Positions 49,962 through 59,229 are shown, counted from the stretch's first letter. The stretch is DNA of 64,000 bases from Hafnia psychrotolerans (GCF_014639435.1 NZ_BMFZ01000005.1:62001-126000), one strand, 5' to 3'. The notes: generated by a model not told the origin, from the letters alone. Numbers and translations: made by a program.

Positions 49962-50138
49962 TTACCATTTCACGAAAACTATCACGAATACGAGGAATAG
50001 GGGGATAGGCCATAGGGGACCATTCGGGAAAAAGTGTAATAGGACGAATGCGAATATCATTGTTAGTACGGCGGGGCCATAATACGAAACTAAAGACCTG
50101 AATATTCGTTTAAACAACCTTTTGATAAGATTCATCAT
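49962..50138 (-). CDS. 58-residue two-helix membrane protein, candidate immunity protein
   Basis: I do not recognise a family. The frame starts two bases after the stop of the upstream gene (TAACCATGATG) and encodes a basic N-terminus (MMNLIKRLFKRIFR) followed by two hydrophobic helices, PAVLTMIFAFVLLHFF and PIPLFLVFVIVFVKW, joined by a short proline/glycine turn. No ribosome site is obvious, so coupled translation is likely. Position between the candidate pore-forming effector and hcp, and the membrane topology, suggest an immunity protein that protects the inner membrane. It is short enough to be missed by gene finders. Function is inference. Confidence 0.6.
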   Translation of the reverse strand: MMNLIKRLFKRIFRSLVSYYGPAVLTMIFAFVLLHFFPNGPLWPIPLFLVFVIVFVKW

Positions 50139-50140
50139 GG

Positions 50141-50830
50141 TTATCGAATCATTTTGGTGATGATGTTCGCAATGCCGCCATCTGATGTTGATTGATGAAA
50201 CGCACCTGCTCGCTCAAACAACGGTTCTACTAGGAAATACATCATTTCCAGTTCTTGAACGTAAAGCGCAGCGTAATAGGCCGGATAAGTATAATGAAGG
50301 CGGCGGGCGCTATCTGCCGCTTTCTGGACGACCCCATATATGCCAGCCACTCCTACAAGCCCACCTGCTTTGCCCCCGACTAAGGCGCTCATATCAAGGC
50401 TTAGGTTCATACCAATGGCGACGGCAGAAGCAACCGCTAACGCGAATCCAGCGCCTGTGAGTGAGCTTGCGGCGATATGCACATTAACCGCCATTAACAT
50501 TTGTTTGATGTGTTCTATTTGATCGGATGTTTTATATTTAAATATTTCTTCGAAATAAATTTTGAGCATGTCATACGCAACATTGCCATGCCGTAGAAGA
50601 TGAATAACGCCATTTTTGAATCGAATGTCCTCGGTCTTTTGTTGCTGACAGACGTCCTGATATTCATCAGTAAAGCAGGAGGTGTAATACAGTGCACGCG
50701 TTGCACCTGCTCCTATCGTTTCAATCTGATTGGATACCGCCTTTCCTACGCCCGTAAATGCGTGGTCGAGTTTTAACGCGAGGATTTTATTGGACTGTAA
50801 ATAACTTATGACTTCATTGTTGTAGTACAT
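50141..50830 (-). CDS. Candidate type VI secretion effector, pore-forming type
   Basis: 229 residues, family not recognised. No signal peptide. Residues about 113-170 are hydrophobic and small-residue rich (SSLTGAGFALAVASAVAIG, ALVGGKAGGLVGVAGIYGVV), able to form two or more membrane helices with glycine-zipper spacing; flanking parts are soluble. AAGGAGCGG lies before the ATG at 50830, so expression is strong. It heads a minus-strand set with a small membrane protein and hcp. The layout resembles Serratia Ssp6-type ion-selective pore effectors with a tiny immunity partner, but I cannot test homology. Alternatives are an Hcp-associated adaptor or an unrelated membrane protein. Confidence 0.55.
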   Translation of the reverse strand: MYYNNEVISYLQSNKILALKLDHAFTGVGKAVSNQIETIGAGATRALYYTSCFTDEYQDVCQQQKTEDIRFKNGVIHLLRHGNVAYDMLKIYFEEIFKYKTSDQIEHIKQMLMAVNVHIAASSLTGAGFALAVASAVAIGMNLSLDMSALVGGKAGGLVGVAGIYGVVQKAADSARRLHYTYPAYYAALYVQELEMMYFLVEPLFERAGAFHQSTSDGGIANIITKMIR

Positions 50831-51204
50831 AACCGCTCCTTGTTAACTTCCATTACATCCGTGCGGAAAGTGTAAATGTTCCATGTTGGGGAGTAAATAT
50901 CCATTTATACTGCATGCTGCCGTGTTTTTCGTGGAAGCAAGCTACTGCATTAAAACCGACATAAAAAGCCGGCTGATGTATCTTGTATGCGTTTTTTGCT
51001 GTGTCTGAGCATATCGTGGCCGTGTTTCCTCATTCAACCCCGCATAAAAGGCCATTAAATATGCAATAAACACCCTCAATTCATAACGTTAAAAATTAAT
51101 ACCTATGTGTCATCTTTATCCGTGTAAATTGTAATCCAGATCAGCGATAATAAAATAATAATAGGTGTAGTCATCGACATAATCTAACCATAGGCATTTT
51201 TGTT
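50831..51204. other. Gene-free AT-rich region between effector gene and CDF transporter gene
   Basis: 374 bp between divergent genes. It must hold the promoter of the effector/hcp set and that of the transporter gene. I see AT-rich stretches and a weak palindrome (AAAGCCGGCT near 50965), but no recognisable operator, RNA gene or coding frame. Confidence 0.5.
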
Positions 51205-52119
51205 GTGAGCAAAAATATAAATATTGATGATAGTAGTAATCAATCTCATGCTCGTTTCCACGCAGCTAAAAAGAGCACATGGATTAGTGTTGTTGCAAAT
51301 TGCTTTCTAACTATAGGTCAAATTATTACGGGTGTACTTTCAGGTTCACAGGGGCTTATCGCTGATGGTATACATTCTCTTTCAGATTTGCTGGCTGATT
51401 TTGTTGTTCTTATTGCTAATAAAAAAAGTAAGAAAGGTGCAGACCAAGACCATAATTATGGTCATTACCGATACGAAAATGGGGCTTCATTAATTATTGG
51501 GACAATATTATTAGTTGTGGGTGTTGCAATGTTGTGGTCCGCAATAAACAAAATCAATTCTCCGGATAAAATCCCTCAGGTTCATATCATTGCTTTATGG
51601 GTAGCACTCTTTGCTCTGATTGTTAAAGAAACGTTGTTTAGATACATGCTCAGCGTAGCAAAGCGAGTTAAATCCAATATGTTGATTGCTAATGCTTGGC
51701 ATGCACGTTCTGATGCAGCTTCATCACTTATTGTAGCATTAGGGATTGTCGGTAATTTGTTAGGTTTTAAGTTTTTGGATCTCATTGCAGCGTTAATTGT
51801 TGGACTTATTATTGCAAAAATGGGTTATTCTTTTCTTTATGACGCATTACAAGATTTGATGGATCGCTCGGTTGATATTGAGACTGAAAATGATATAAGA
51901 AAAACACTGCTATCAACGAAAGGGGTTGTTAAAATTCACGATTTAAAAACAAGAAAGGTAGGGGATCTCATTCTTATTGATGTGCATCTGGAAGCCGACG
52001 GTAACTTGTCAGTCAAAGAAGGGCATGATATCGCTATGTCTGCACGAAATGCTGTATTAGAAAATCATCGTGTATTGAATGTCATGACTCACGTTGATCC
52101 TTGTGACATAAGTACCTAG
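51205..52119 (+). CDS. Cation diffusion facilitator family transporter
   Basis: Divalent-metal/proton antiporter for cytoplasmic Zn, Fe, Mn or similar. 304 residues, six membrane helices in the first 205, then a ferredoxin-like cytoplasmic domain. The tetrahedral site is seen as DGIHSLSDLLADF (TM2) and HARSDAASS (TM5). A His-containing loop, GADQDHNYGHYRYEN, follows TM2. The start is taken as GTG at 51205 because no ATG precedes the first helix; the ribosome site is weak. Lower GC than the core genes and located in the can-hpt insertion. The metal cannot be told from sequence. Confidence 0.88.
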   Translation: MSKNINIDDSSNQSHARFHAAKKSTWISVVANCFLTIGQIITGVLSGSQGLIADGIHSLSDLLADFVVLIANKKSKKGADQDHNYGHYRYENGASLIIGTILLVVGVAMLWSAINKINSPDKIPQVHIIALWVALFALIVKETLFRYMLSVAKRVKSNMLIANAWHARSDAASSLIVALGIVGNLLGFKFLDLIAALIVGLIIAKMGYSFLYDALQDLMDRSVDIETENDIRKTLLSTKGVVKIHDLKTRKVGDLILIDVHLEADGNLSVKEGHDIAMSARNAVLENHRVLNVMTHVDPCDIST

Positions 52120-52400
52120 AAGAGTCATGGCAGATAAAAGTGTCGCGATATTAGGGCCTGCTGTTTAGAAAAAGCTTTTTATCCATTTTCTAGCCAGGCC
52201 ATTCACCCATCATAGGTAGCATGAATAACCTCAACCACTTGCCCCCACCAACACATGGGGCTCATCACATTCATTCATAGTAAGCAGCCTTTGTGCGCAA
52301 TACATTTCACATCAGCCGTCTTATCTTCTTATACGTCAAAACTCAACTGTATTGCATCTAACTTGATTGCTTATTAAATATAAAATCGTGATATTTGACT
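52120..52400. other. Convergent intergenic region after the CDF gene
   Basis: 281 bp between convergent genes. AT-rich, with a GGGCCTGC/GCCAGGCC-type weak inverted pair around 52153-52199 that may help termination. Nothing else seen. Confidence 0.35.
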
Positions 52401-52973
52401 TTAATCATCTATAGCCGCTGAGCGACTTTTGTATTGCTGAATAAAAAGGTGCAAAAGTCCCATTGCGCCATGGGCATAAAAATAAATTTCAATGAATGTA
52501 GTCAGGAATTTATGCCAGTGCATCACGCTGTAAGCCAGATTAGATTGTAGAGTATTTAACAAGAACCATAATCCACCTGAAAGCGCTACGCTTAACAACG
52601 CGAGAACCCCAAGCCCTTGAATGGTGCTCGCAATACCGCCTGAGTGAGCATCCGGTAAGCGATAGTTCATCAGCGTTTTTATATCTTGTTTAATGCCATC
52701 AAAGTCAAGCTTTACCCAAGCAAAGTAATAGGAAAAACCTCTCTGGCTCAGCATCCAAATTAACATGAGGAAGCCACAGACAATCAGTCCTAATCCTGAG
52801 ACTACGTGTATCCACGTTATAATACCTTCCAGGCTGTGGTCTGTGAGTGCCTCAGCATCTGTCAGGTTGGAGTTAATGATCTGTGAAAGTATTAAAAATG
52901 CCACAATAATGTGAAGAATACGAAAAAAGGGGGCATATTCATGTGGCAACATATTCCAGAGTTTTGATTTCAT
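52401..52973 (-). CDS. Cytochrome b561-like diheme membrane protein
   Basis: 190-residue four-helix membrane protein of the cytochrome b561/b6 superfamily (CybB-like). Candidate heme histidines: FFRILHIIVAFLIL (helix 1), TWIHVVSGLGLIVCG (helix 2), YSVMHWHKFLTTF (helix 3) and YFYAHGAMGLLHLFI (helix 4). It could pass electrons between quinone and periplasmic acceptors or act in superoxide-linked redox. I prefer the ATG at 52973 with AAGG upstream; the frame opens at a TTG ten codons earlier. It lies in the can-hpt insertion, with no partner redox gene beside it. Confidence 0.85.
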   Translation of the reverse strand: MKSKLWNMLPHEYAPFFRILHIIVAFLILSQIINSNLTDAEALTDHSLEGIITWIHVVSGLGLIVCGFLMLIWMLSQRGFSYYFAWVKLDFDGIKQDIKTLMNYRLPDAHSGGIASTIQGLGVLALLSVALSGGLWFLLNTLQSNLAYSVMHWHKFLTTFIEIYFYAHGAMGLLHLFIQQYKSRSAAIDD

Positions 52974-53003
52974 TAGTGATAGCCTTAGTGGGTTTATCGA
53001 CAA

Positions 53004-53335
53004 TCTGAATCATACGAAAGGATTATTGGCTTAACCTTAACGTCTAAACTATCTGCGATAATATTCTCATTTCATTACAAATGGGATCATTAATATCGGA
53101 ATGATAATTATTTATATTCTCTTCACATTTAGCTTCGCTAATAGGGATTCGGTCTTAAATGTAATTTTACGTAGCACTGGTGAGTTGACTGTCATATAAC
53201 GTACCTGCATTGCTGTTAACTCCTCAGCGGCATCCTTTCTCACATGAACACACCTGCCCCCCTTACTGAACTGGCCCGCACGCTAATGCCGCCCTAACCT
53301 CGCACCATCAGCAAACTTTCCCGATCGACAGGCAC
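53004..53335. other. Gene-free region upstream of the cytochrome b gene
   Basis: About 330 bp between the cytochrome start region and the hpt terminator. An AT-rich part (53040-53130) probably carries the cytochrome promoter. A 17-codon frame from 53244 (MNTPAPLTELARTLMPP, stop, then in-frame PRTISKLSRS) could be a gene remnant but I cannot name it. Confidence 0.4.
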
Positions 53336-53363
53336 AAAAAAAGCCTCGTGATGGGAGGCTTTT
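53336..53363 (-). terminator. Rho-independent terminator of hpt
   Basis: Minus strand: AAAAGCCTC-CCATCAC-GAGGCTTTTTTT, a 9-bp stem with T-run, 50 bp after the hpt stop codon. Confidence 0.88.
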
Positions 53364-53415
53364 GGATATGACTCACCTCAACATAGTCAAGGCGAGAGAT
53401 CTGGCTAATCAATGC

Positions 53416-53952
53416 TTACTCGTCAAGCACCACGACTTTGCCTACGTACGGCAAATGACGATAACGCTGAGCATAGTCGATGCCGTAACCGACCACGAAT
53501 TCATCGGGAATGGCGAAACCGACATACTCCACCTTCACGTCAACTTCACGGCGCTGAGGTTTGTCGAGCAGCGTACAGATAGCGAGTGATTTTGGTCCGC
53601 GCAATTGCAGCAGTTCGCGCACTTTGCTCAGCGTATTGCCGGAGTCGATAATATCCTCAACAATCAGCACATCCTTGCCACGGATATCCTCGTCGAGATC
53701 TTTGAGAATTTTGACATCGCGGGTGGTGGACATCCCATTGCCGTAGCTGGATGCCGTCATGAAATCGACTTCATGGGATACGTCAATCGTACGACACAGG
53801 TCAGCCATAAACATAAACGAACCGCGTAGCAGCCCGACCAGCACCATTTCGCTGCCGCTATCACGGTAGTGTTCGGTGATTTCACGACCTAATTCGGCGA
53901 TCCGGGTTTTGACTTCTTGTTCGGAAATCATGACGTCTACTCTGTGTTTCAT
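53416..53952 (-). CDS. hpt: Hpt, hypoxanthine phosphoribosyltransferase
   Basis: Purine salvage: hypoxanthine plus PRPP to IMP. 178 residues, E. coli length. PRPP loop [17 protein letters not shown], base-specificity part [20 protein letters not shown] and [12 protein letters not shown] are all present. In E. coli hpt is the neighbour of can; here it borders the inserted segment on one side and gutQ on the other. Followed by a clear terminator. Confidence 0.98.
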   Translation of the reverse strand: MKHRVDVMISEQEVKTRIAELGREITEHYRDSGSEMVLVGLLRGSFMFMADLCRTIDVSHEVDFMTASSYGNGMSTTRDVKILKDLDEDIRGKDVLIVEDIIDSGNTLSKVRELLQLRGPKSLAICTLLDKPQRREVDVKVEYVGFAIPDEFVVGYGIDYAQRYRHLPYVGKVVVLDE

Positions 53953-54064
53953 AAAAGCCTAACCACCTGAAATTTTTAATATTTATCGCCATCAATCAAA
54001 AAATGACCACCTAAAGTGACAGGGATTATAACAAAGAACCCGCTGAGGGGATAACGTCAGAACA

Positions 54065-55030
54065 TCAGCCAACCCCTGCCTGATGTAAATCATGCAGATT
54101 AATCGCCCCGACCAGAACACCCTCACTGTCCACCACCGGTGCAGCACTGATATTTTGCTGATGAAGCGCCTCGAGTGCATCACCAGCGCGCGACTGTACC
54201 GGTAACCGATAACCCGGCCGCGTCATGGCGTTGAGCAGCGGCTCATTCAGACCATGCCCTTTGACCAGCCAGCGGCGCAGGTCGCCGTCGGTGAAAACCC
54301 CAACGACGTGCTGCTGCACATCACATACCGCAATCAGCCCGAGGCCAGTGCGGCTCAGTTCCAGCATCGCATTCATGACATTGTCGTCGCTACCAATCAC
54401 TGGCAGCCGGTCACCCGTACGCATCAGATGATGCACGCGGTTAAGCAAACGTGCACCCAGACTACCGCCAGGATGTGAGCGAGCAAAATCTTCTGCGCCG
54501 AAACCCCGGTGGCGCATCAGCGCCATGGCAAGAGCATCGCCCATCATCAGCGTATTGACGGCACTTGAGGTTGGGGCCAGGCCCATCGGGCAGGCTTCAC
54601 GCTCAACGCTAACATCAATCACAGCGTCGGCTGCATGCGCCAGCGGGGAATCTTTGCCGCCGGTAATAGCAATAAGTTTGGTGTTATTTTCTGCCAGCAG
54701 CGGCAGCAACATATCCAGCTCTTTAGCGCGGCCTGAATAAGAGATGAAAATCAGCACATCCTGGCTGCCAATCATGCCTAAGTCGCCATGCAGCGCCTCG
54801 GCGGGATGGACAAAAAAAGCAGGCGTGCCGGTACTGGCCAGCGACGCAGCGATTTTTTTGCCGATGTGCCCAGATTTACCCATGCCGGACACCACCGCTT
54901 TACCGGTGCAATCAAGCAGTAACTGGCAGGCGTGGACGAAGCGCTCATCCAGCCGCGTCAGCAACCGCTGCGCCTCTTCAATTTCGATTTCCAGTGTTTC
55001 GCGTGCGAAGCCCAGTAGCGATTTATTCAT
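54065..55030 (-). CDS. gutQ: GutQ, arabinose 5-phosphate isomerase (glucitol operon)
   Basis: Interconverts D-ribulose 5-phosphate and D-arabinose 5-phosphate, a KdsD paralogue. 321 residues, E. coli length, starting [20 protein letters not shown] domain with [20 protein letters not shown], then two CBS domains ([40 protein letters not shown]). The start lies 8 bp inside the srlR stop region, as in E. coli. Last gene of the glucitol operon. Confidence 0.96.
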   Translation of the reverse strand: MNKSLLGFARETLEIEIEEAQRLLTRLDERFVHACQLLLDCTGKAVVSGMGKSGHIGKKIAASLASTGTPAFFVHPAEALHGDLGMIGSQDVLIFISYSGRAKELDMLLPLLAENNTKLIAITGGKDSPLAHAADAVIDVSVEREACPMGLAPTSSAVNTLMMGDALAMALMRHRGFGAEDFARSHPGGSLGARLLNRVHHLMRTGDRLPVIGSDDNVMNAMLELSRTGLGLIAVCDVQQHVVGVFTDGDLRRWLVKGHGLNEPLLNAMTRPGYRLPVQSRAGDALEALHQQNISAAPVVDSEGVLVGAINLHDLHQAGVG

Positions 55031-55799
55031 CGTTTTCTCCCACAAGAATGATGCGAATACCGTGTTTTTCGATGGCTTCACGGTACTGGTCGCTGATACC
55101 GCTGTCAGTGATCAGCGTATCGACACGGGAAAGATCGCACACAATATTGGGGCTTTTACGGCCAAACTTTGAGGAATCAACCATCAGAATGATGCGCTCT
55201 GCCGCTTTGCACATGGCCTGGCTGACGCCATGAGCTTCATTGAAGGTTGTCACACCGCCGTTGAGATCCACCCCATCCGCACCAATAAACAGTTTGTCGA
55301 AATTAAATTGGTTGAAGGCACCTTCGGCCAGACTGCCGTGAAACGAGGAGGATTTTTTACGGTAAGTGCCGCCGGGCATCAGGATAGTCTGGTCATTATC
55401 CAGCTCCACCAGCGCATTGATGATGTGCAGACTGTTGGTCATCACCGTAATGTTATTAAACAGGCCGAGGAAAGGCACCATCTGCATGACCGTACTGCCT
55501 GCATCAAAAATCAGGGAGTCACCGTCCTGAATTTCTTTAATGGCGGCGCGCGCAATACGTAATTTTTTGCCGGTATTAATGTGGGTTTTACGATCGATGG
55601 GCTGATCGCCCTCTTCCCGGCTCAACACCACGCCGCCATAAGTTCGTATCACCGCGCCCTCTTCCTCCAGCAAGGTGAGATCTTTACGAATGGTGGTGCC
55701 GGTGGTAGCAAAATGCGCCGCCAGGTCATCGACTGCCGTTTTACCAAATTGTTGCAAATGTTCCAGTATCGCCGCCTGACGCTGTTTAGGTTTCATCAC
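55023..55799 (-). CDS. srlR: SrlR (GutR), DeoR-family repressor of the glucitol operon
   Basis: DeoR-type repressor that senses a glucitol metabolite. 258 residues (E. coli 257). N-terminal helix-turn-helix [20 protein letters not shown] with [20 protein letters not shown]; sugar-binding domain with [27 protein letters not shown] and [19 protein letters not shown]. Overlaps gutQ by 8 bp and follows gutM after 78 bp. Its likely operator is the palindrome upstream of srlA. Confidence 0.96.
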   Translation of the reverse strand: MMKPKQRQAAILEHLQQFGKTAVDDLAAHFATTGTTIRKDLTLLEEEGAVIRTYGGVVLSREEGDQPIDRKTHINTGKKLRIARAAIKEIQDGDSLIFDAGSTVMQMVPFLGLFNNITVMTNSLHIINALVELDNDQTILMPGGTYRKKSSSFHGSLAEGAFNQFNFDKLFIGADGVDLNGGVTTFNEAHGVSQAMCKAAERIILMVDSSKFGRKSPNIVCDLSRVDTLITDSGISDQYREAIEKHGIRIILVGENDE

Positions 55800-55877
55800 G
55801 ATTTCCGTTCAAATTTTCAGATAAGTTCCATTCGCCATCATTCTTTTCGAAAGAAAATAGCTTTTAAAATGAAAATA

Positions 55878-56240
55878 TCATGATTTCGGTTTAATCGCTA
55901 ATGATAGTGCAGTTTGAACATCCGGATCTTTCGGGAAGATCACACCTGTCATCAATTGTTGTCTACTCATACCATTGAGTATGAAAAGAGGCTGTGGACG
56001 GGCGAAGATCGTCAGGCCACGCAGTAAAAAACCGGCGCACACTTTCTCTTCTTTATCGAATGCCAGCGCCAACACTACGCGGGGTTTGAAGCGTCCGGCT
56101 GAGCGACCGACACCGACCGTGCCCTGCTGGCATAACCGGTCAAATGCCCGGTTAAAACGTTGTAATTGCCACCAGCCCAACGCGATCTGTGCCAGCCAGG
56201 CCAGCACTGCACAGAAGATTAATGCCGAAGCAGACGTCAT
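55878..56240 (-). CDS. srlM: GutM (SrlM), glucitol operon activator
   Basis: Positive regulator of the glucitol operon in E. coli. 120 residues (E. coli 119). N-terminal membrane-like segment ALIFCAVLAWLAQIALGWWQ, then LQRFNRAFDRLCQQG, VGRSAGRFKPRVVLALAFD and ILNGMSRQQLMTGVIFPKD. AAGGAG precedes the ATG. It sits 50 bp after srlD. Confidence 0.94.
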   Translation of the reverse strand: MTSASALIFCAVLAWLAQIALGWWQLQRFNRAFDRLCQQGTVGVGRSAGRFKPRVVLALAFDKEEKVCAGFLLRGLTIFARPQPLFILNGMSRQQLMTGVIFPKDPDVQTALSLAIKPKS

Positions 56241-56290
56241 GGTTTTCTCCTTAACATGAAAATCCGCCCCGCTAAGCGGAGCGGATGGTA

Positions 56291-57070
56291 TCAGAACATG
56301 ACTTGACCGCCGGTGATATTGATCGACTGGCCGGTGCAGTAAGAGGCCTTATCACTGGCGTAAAACAGCAACATATCCAGCACATCCTGATAGTCACAGC
56401 CACGTTTTAGCGGCACTTTATCGATGTAATACTGTTCAACCTGATCGGCATTAATAGCCAATTTACTGGCGTACTGCGGCAATAATGACTGGAACATCGG
56501 TGATTTTAGTAAATTCCCCAACATCAGCGAATGCACCGTAATACCATATTCAGCCAGATCCAGTGCCATCGATTGTGTCAGACCCACGCCACCGAATTTT
56601 GCTGCGCTGTAACCTGCATTATGTTTACTGCCCACTTTGCCGGATTTCGAGTTGATCTGAATAATGCGCCCGGGGATCCGGTCGCGGATCATCAACCGTG
56701 AAAACTCACGAGCACACAGGAAATAGCCCACCAGATTGACCTGTAATGAGAGATCGAAATCATTGAGAGCAAAATCCGTGATCGGCGAAGCCTTAGCCAT
56801 TCCCGCACTGTAGACCAGTAAACTCACCTGACCGAATGTCTGATCAACGGCTTTCGACAACTGCCCAACGCTGCTTTCACTGGTGGCATCTACGCCAAAC
56901 CCAAATGCACGGCCTTCGCCGAATTGTTGATTGATCTGCGCGGCTACCCGCGCGGCATTCTTCTCATTGAGATCGGCAACGGCAACGCGATAACCGGATT
57001 CAGCCAGTCCCTGACAAAGAAATGCGCCCAGCGTCTGACCACCGCCGATCACGACTGCAACTTGTTCCAT
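56291..57070 (-). CDS. srlD: SrlD, sorbitol-6-phosphate 2-dehydrogenase
   Basis: Short-chain dehydrogenase that oxidises glucitol 6-phosphate to fructose 6-phosphate with NAD. 259 residues, E. coli size. Cofactor motif VVIGGGQTLGAFLCQGLAE, and catalytic YSAAK in HNAGYSAAKFGGVGL. AGGAG lies upstream; 21 bp from srlB. Confidence 0.97.
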   Translation of the reverse strand: MEQVAVVIGGGQTLGAFLCQGLAESGYRVAVADLNEKNAARVAAQINQQFGEGRAFGFGVDATSESSVGQLSKAVDQTFGQVSLLVYSAGMAKASPITDFALNDFDLSLQVNLVGYFLCAREFSRLMIRDRIPGRIIQINSKSGKVGSKHNAGYSAAKFGGVGLTQSMALDLAEYGITVHSLMLGNLLKSPMFQSLLPQYASKLAINADQVEQYYIDKVPLKRGCDYQDVLDMLLFYASDKASYCTGQSINITGGQVMF

Positions 57071-57091
57071 AATTAACTCCTAATCCTAATA

Positions 57092-57454
57092 TTAATCGAT
57101 GAATTTCAATATGCTACCCAGCGGGATATCGTCGGGCGTAATACCTTTCACATGCACGCTGCCGGGAAATTCAGCCTGATCGCTGCCGTCAAAACGCAGC
57201 GTGATATGGCCCAGCTCGCGTAAATTCTGCATCGCCACGTCACCGACGGCAGTCACCGGATAGCGGACATCTGCCAGCTCCATATATGCGTCTCTATGCA
57301 GCTCACCTTCGGTCTGGCCGTGTTGATGGATGAAGCAATAATCCTGAATATCCTGTGGTGCACCTTCGCGAAAGGTGATCAGCATCTGGTCGGAAAGTGC
57401 TTCACGGGCGAAATCACCGATACGCGTGATAGTGGTTTGGTAGATGGTGTGCAT
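57092..57454 (-). CDS. srlB: SrlB, glucitol PTS EIIA component
   Basis: Cytoplasmic phosphocarrier of the glucitol-specific PTS, receiving phosphate from HPr. 120 residues (E. coli 123). The active histidine is expected in YCFIHQHGQTEGELH; other marks are MLITFREGAPQDI and SVHVKGITPDDIPLGSILKF. 9 bp after srlE, with AAGGAG. Confidence 0.96.
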   Translation of the reverse strand: MHTIYQTTITRIGDFAREALSDQMLITFREGAPQDIQDYCFIHQHGQTEGELHRDAYMELADVRYPVTAVGDVAMQNLRELGHITLRFDGSDQAEFPGSVHVKGITPDDIPLGSILKFID

Positions 57455-57463
57455 GGTGGCTCC

Positions 57464-58453
57464 TTATTGGTAGATGAAGGCCGAAGCGGCCCAGGCGATC
57501 AGCACCGTCGGCGCGCCGGTGAGGAAGCGCCCGACCAGTACCGAAGGCACGCCCACTCGCACGGTGTCTTGCTTCGCTTCTGCCAGAGATAATCCAACCG
57601 GAATAAAGTCACACGCTGCCTGAGCATTGATGGCAAATAACGCCGGCAAGGCCAGATGCGGTGGAATATTTCCCAGCCCAATCTGCACGCCAACGAGTAC
57701 ACCAATGACCTGTGCGATGACCGCGCCTGGGCCAAGGAAAGGAGAGAGCAGCGGGAAAGAGCAGATCAGTGCCAGCATCACCAACCCGACCGGACTTTTC
57801 GCCAGCGGTGTCAGACCGTGGGCCACCAGGTCACCCAATCCGGAAGCCATAATGATGCCGATAAGCGCGGCCACAAACGCCATAAACGGCAGAATGGTTT
57901 TGAGTACGGTATCGATGGTGTCGCGTCCGGCCTGAAACAGCACTGCAACGCCGGACCCCATCCCCATACCGACTTTCGCCAACAGGCCATCACTTTGTTC
58001 GGTGATTTTTTTGGTCGTGTCATATTCACGCCCGGTACCTGATGACGGTGCCTTCTCAGCAGCCGGAACCGACTCAGCGCTGGCGGATGCTTCAATGATG
58101 ATGTCGTGCTCACGCACGCCGGAAACATAGATGTCTTCAGTAATGTATTGCGACAGCGGGCCGGATTTTCCGGTTGAATGAATATTGACCGTGGGGATCC
58201 TGCGCTTCGGATAGATACCGCAGCGCAACGTGCCACCACAGTCGATGACCATCACGCCGATCTCTTCGGCAGGCGGCTCACCTTCTTTGAAACCATCCAC
58301 GGCTTCCCAGCCAGTCAGCGCGGCCAGCTTGTCGACGATCGCCGGGCGGGTACCCGCCGTGATATACACCACTTTTTTACCCGGCAAGGCCTGAATGAAT
58401 AGAGGACCGCCCCAACCGCCTTCACCGCGGTTAATTCGAATAATAGTGCTCAT
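57464..58453 (-). CDS. srlE: SrlE, glucitol PTS EIIBC component
   Basis: Phosphorylates glucitol during uptake; the N-terminal EIIB domain has the active cysteine within [19 protein letters not shown], and the C-terminal half is membrane EIIC part 1 ([37 protein letters not shown]). 329 residues (E. coli 319); the extra length is in the Ser/Ala-rich linker near 140. 14 bp after srlA. Confidence 0.97.
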   Translation of the reverse strand: MSTIIRINRGEGGWGGPLFIQALPGKKVVYITAGTRPAIVDKLAALTGWEAVDGFKEGEPPAEEIGVMVIDCGGTLRCGIYPKRRIPTVNIHSTGKSGPLSQYITEDIYVSGVREHDIIIEASASAESVPAAEKAPSSGTGREYDTTKKITEQSDGLLAKVGMGMGSGVAVLFQAGRDTIDTVLKTILPFMAFVAALIGIIMASGLGDLVAHGLTPLAKSPVGLVMLALICSFPLLSPFLGPGAVIAQVIGVLVGVQIGLGNIPPHLALPALFAINAQAACDFIPVGLSLAEAKQDTVRVGVPSVLVGRFLTGAPTVLIAWAASAFIYQ

Positions 58454-58467
58454 TTTCTGCTCCGCGT

Positions 58468-59016
58468 TTAAAGTTGAACCTGACGATCAAGCTGAATACC
58501 CATCTTGTGTTCGAAGATGCGTGTTGTGAGATCGGTTACCCAGCCACGGAAGAAATTGGTCATCATGCCGACCAGGAAATAGCTGACCGCTAGCGGCCCC
58601 AGAGGTAATCCGAGTGTCGTAAGACCGCTGGCAACACCGAGATAGACGAAGAGTTCTCCGGGGTTGATATGCGGAAATAATCCATTCATGGAGTGGCAAC
58701 TGTAGGAGCTGGCAGCGTAATAGCTGGGCTTGTAGATCTCAGGCATAAAGCGCCCGAGGCTCAGTGTCATCGGATTGCAGAAAACAAAGGTGCCAATCAC
58801 CGGCAACAGCAAGTAGCGCGACACCGGATTTCCGGCACAACGTTGCGCCAGACGTTCTATCCTTTTCTGGCCAACGAATACGATCAGTGCATTCATGACC
58901 ACCAGTAAACTGATTAAGAGAGGTAAAATGCCGGTGACCATACTGACAAAGACCTCTCCCCCTTTCTGAAATAGGCCGATAAACCACTCGGCTCCGTGCG
59001 TGATAATTTCGATCAT
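58468..59016 (-). CDS. srlA: SrlA, glucitol PTS EIIC component
   Basis: Membrane component of the glucitol PTS. 182 residues (E. coli 187). Helical segments include [20 protein letters not shown] and [40 protein letters not shown] and [18 protein letters not shown] match the family. AGGAG before the ATG. First gene of srlAEBD-gutM-srlR-gutQ. Confidence 0.96.
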   Translation of the reverse strand: MIEIITHGAEWFIGLFQKGGEVFVSMVTGILPLLISLLVVMNALIVFVGQKRIERLAQRCAGNPVSRYLLLPVIGTFVFCNPMTLSLGRFMPEIYKPSYYAASSYSCHSMNGLFPHINPGELFVYLGVASGLTTLGLPLGPLAVSYFLVGMMTNFFRGWVTDLTTRIFEHKMGIQLDRQVQL

Positions 59017-59116
59017 CTTGCTCTCCTGTAGGATACGCGGGTCTACGCTTTCATTTTTATGTCACTACGCATGAAATATAATCATTATGAAAATATAATT
59101 ACACGCCGCCGATCAC

Positions 59117-59142
59117 ATTTTGAAAGTTTATACTTTCAAAAT
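59117..59142. promoter_or_regulatory. Candidate SrlR operator palindrome upstream of srlA
   Basis: Perfect 10-bp arms ATTTTGAAAG and CTTTCAAAAT around TTTATA, about 100 bp before the srlA start. The symmetry and location fit a DeoR-family repressor site. Next to it on the minus strand lies a TGTGATC half-site that may be part of a weak CRP box. Confidence 0.6.
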
Positions 59143-59202
59143 GAAACATAAAAACGAAACGGTATGACGCGGTGAAAACCGGGGAGAGGGTAGAAACAAG
59201 AG

Positions 59203-59229
59203 AAAGCGGCCAGAGAAATGTCTCTGGCC
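59203..59229 (-). terminator. Hairpin terminator after cueO
   Basis: GGCCAGAGA/TCTCTGGCC, a perfect 9-bp stem with 4-base loop, followed on the minus strand by GCTTTCTCTTG. About 45 bp after the cueO stop codon; the T-tract is imperfect. Confidence 0.65.

Noticed and set aside
51010-51030. GTGGCCGTGTTTC, similar to the core of the 10-kb repeats
   Set aside because: Only about 12 bases match and none of the hairpins or the AGCCGCAAAATG part is present.
53102-53116. Fur-like TGATAATTATTTATA before the cytochrome b gene
   Set aside because: The right half-site has several mismatches to the Fur consensus and the region is AT-rich, so chance similarity is likely.
53244-53330. Short frame MNTPAPLTELARTLMPP with in-frame continuation after a stop
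   Set aside because: Could be a decayed gene, but too short to identify and without any family signal; kept only as a note in the gap description.
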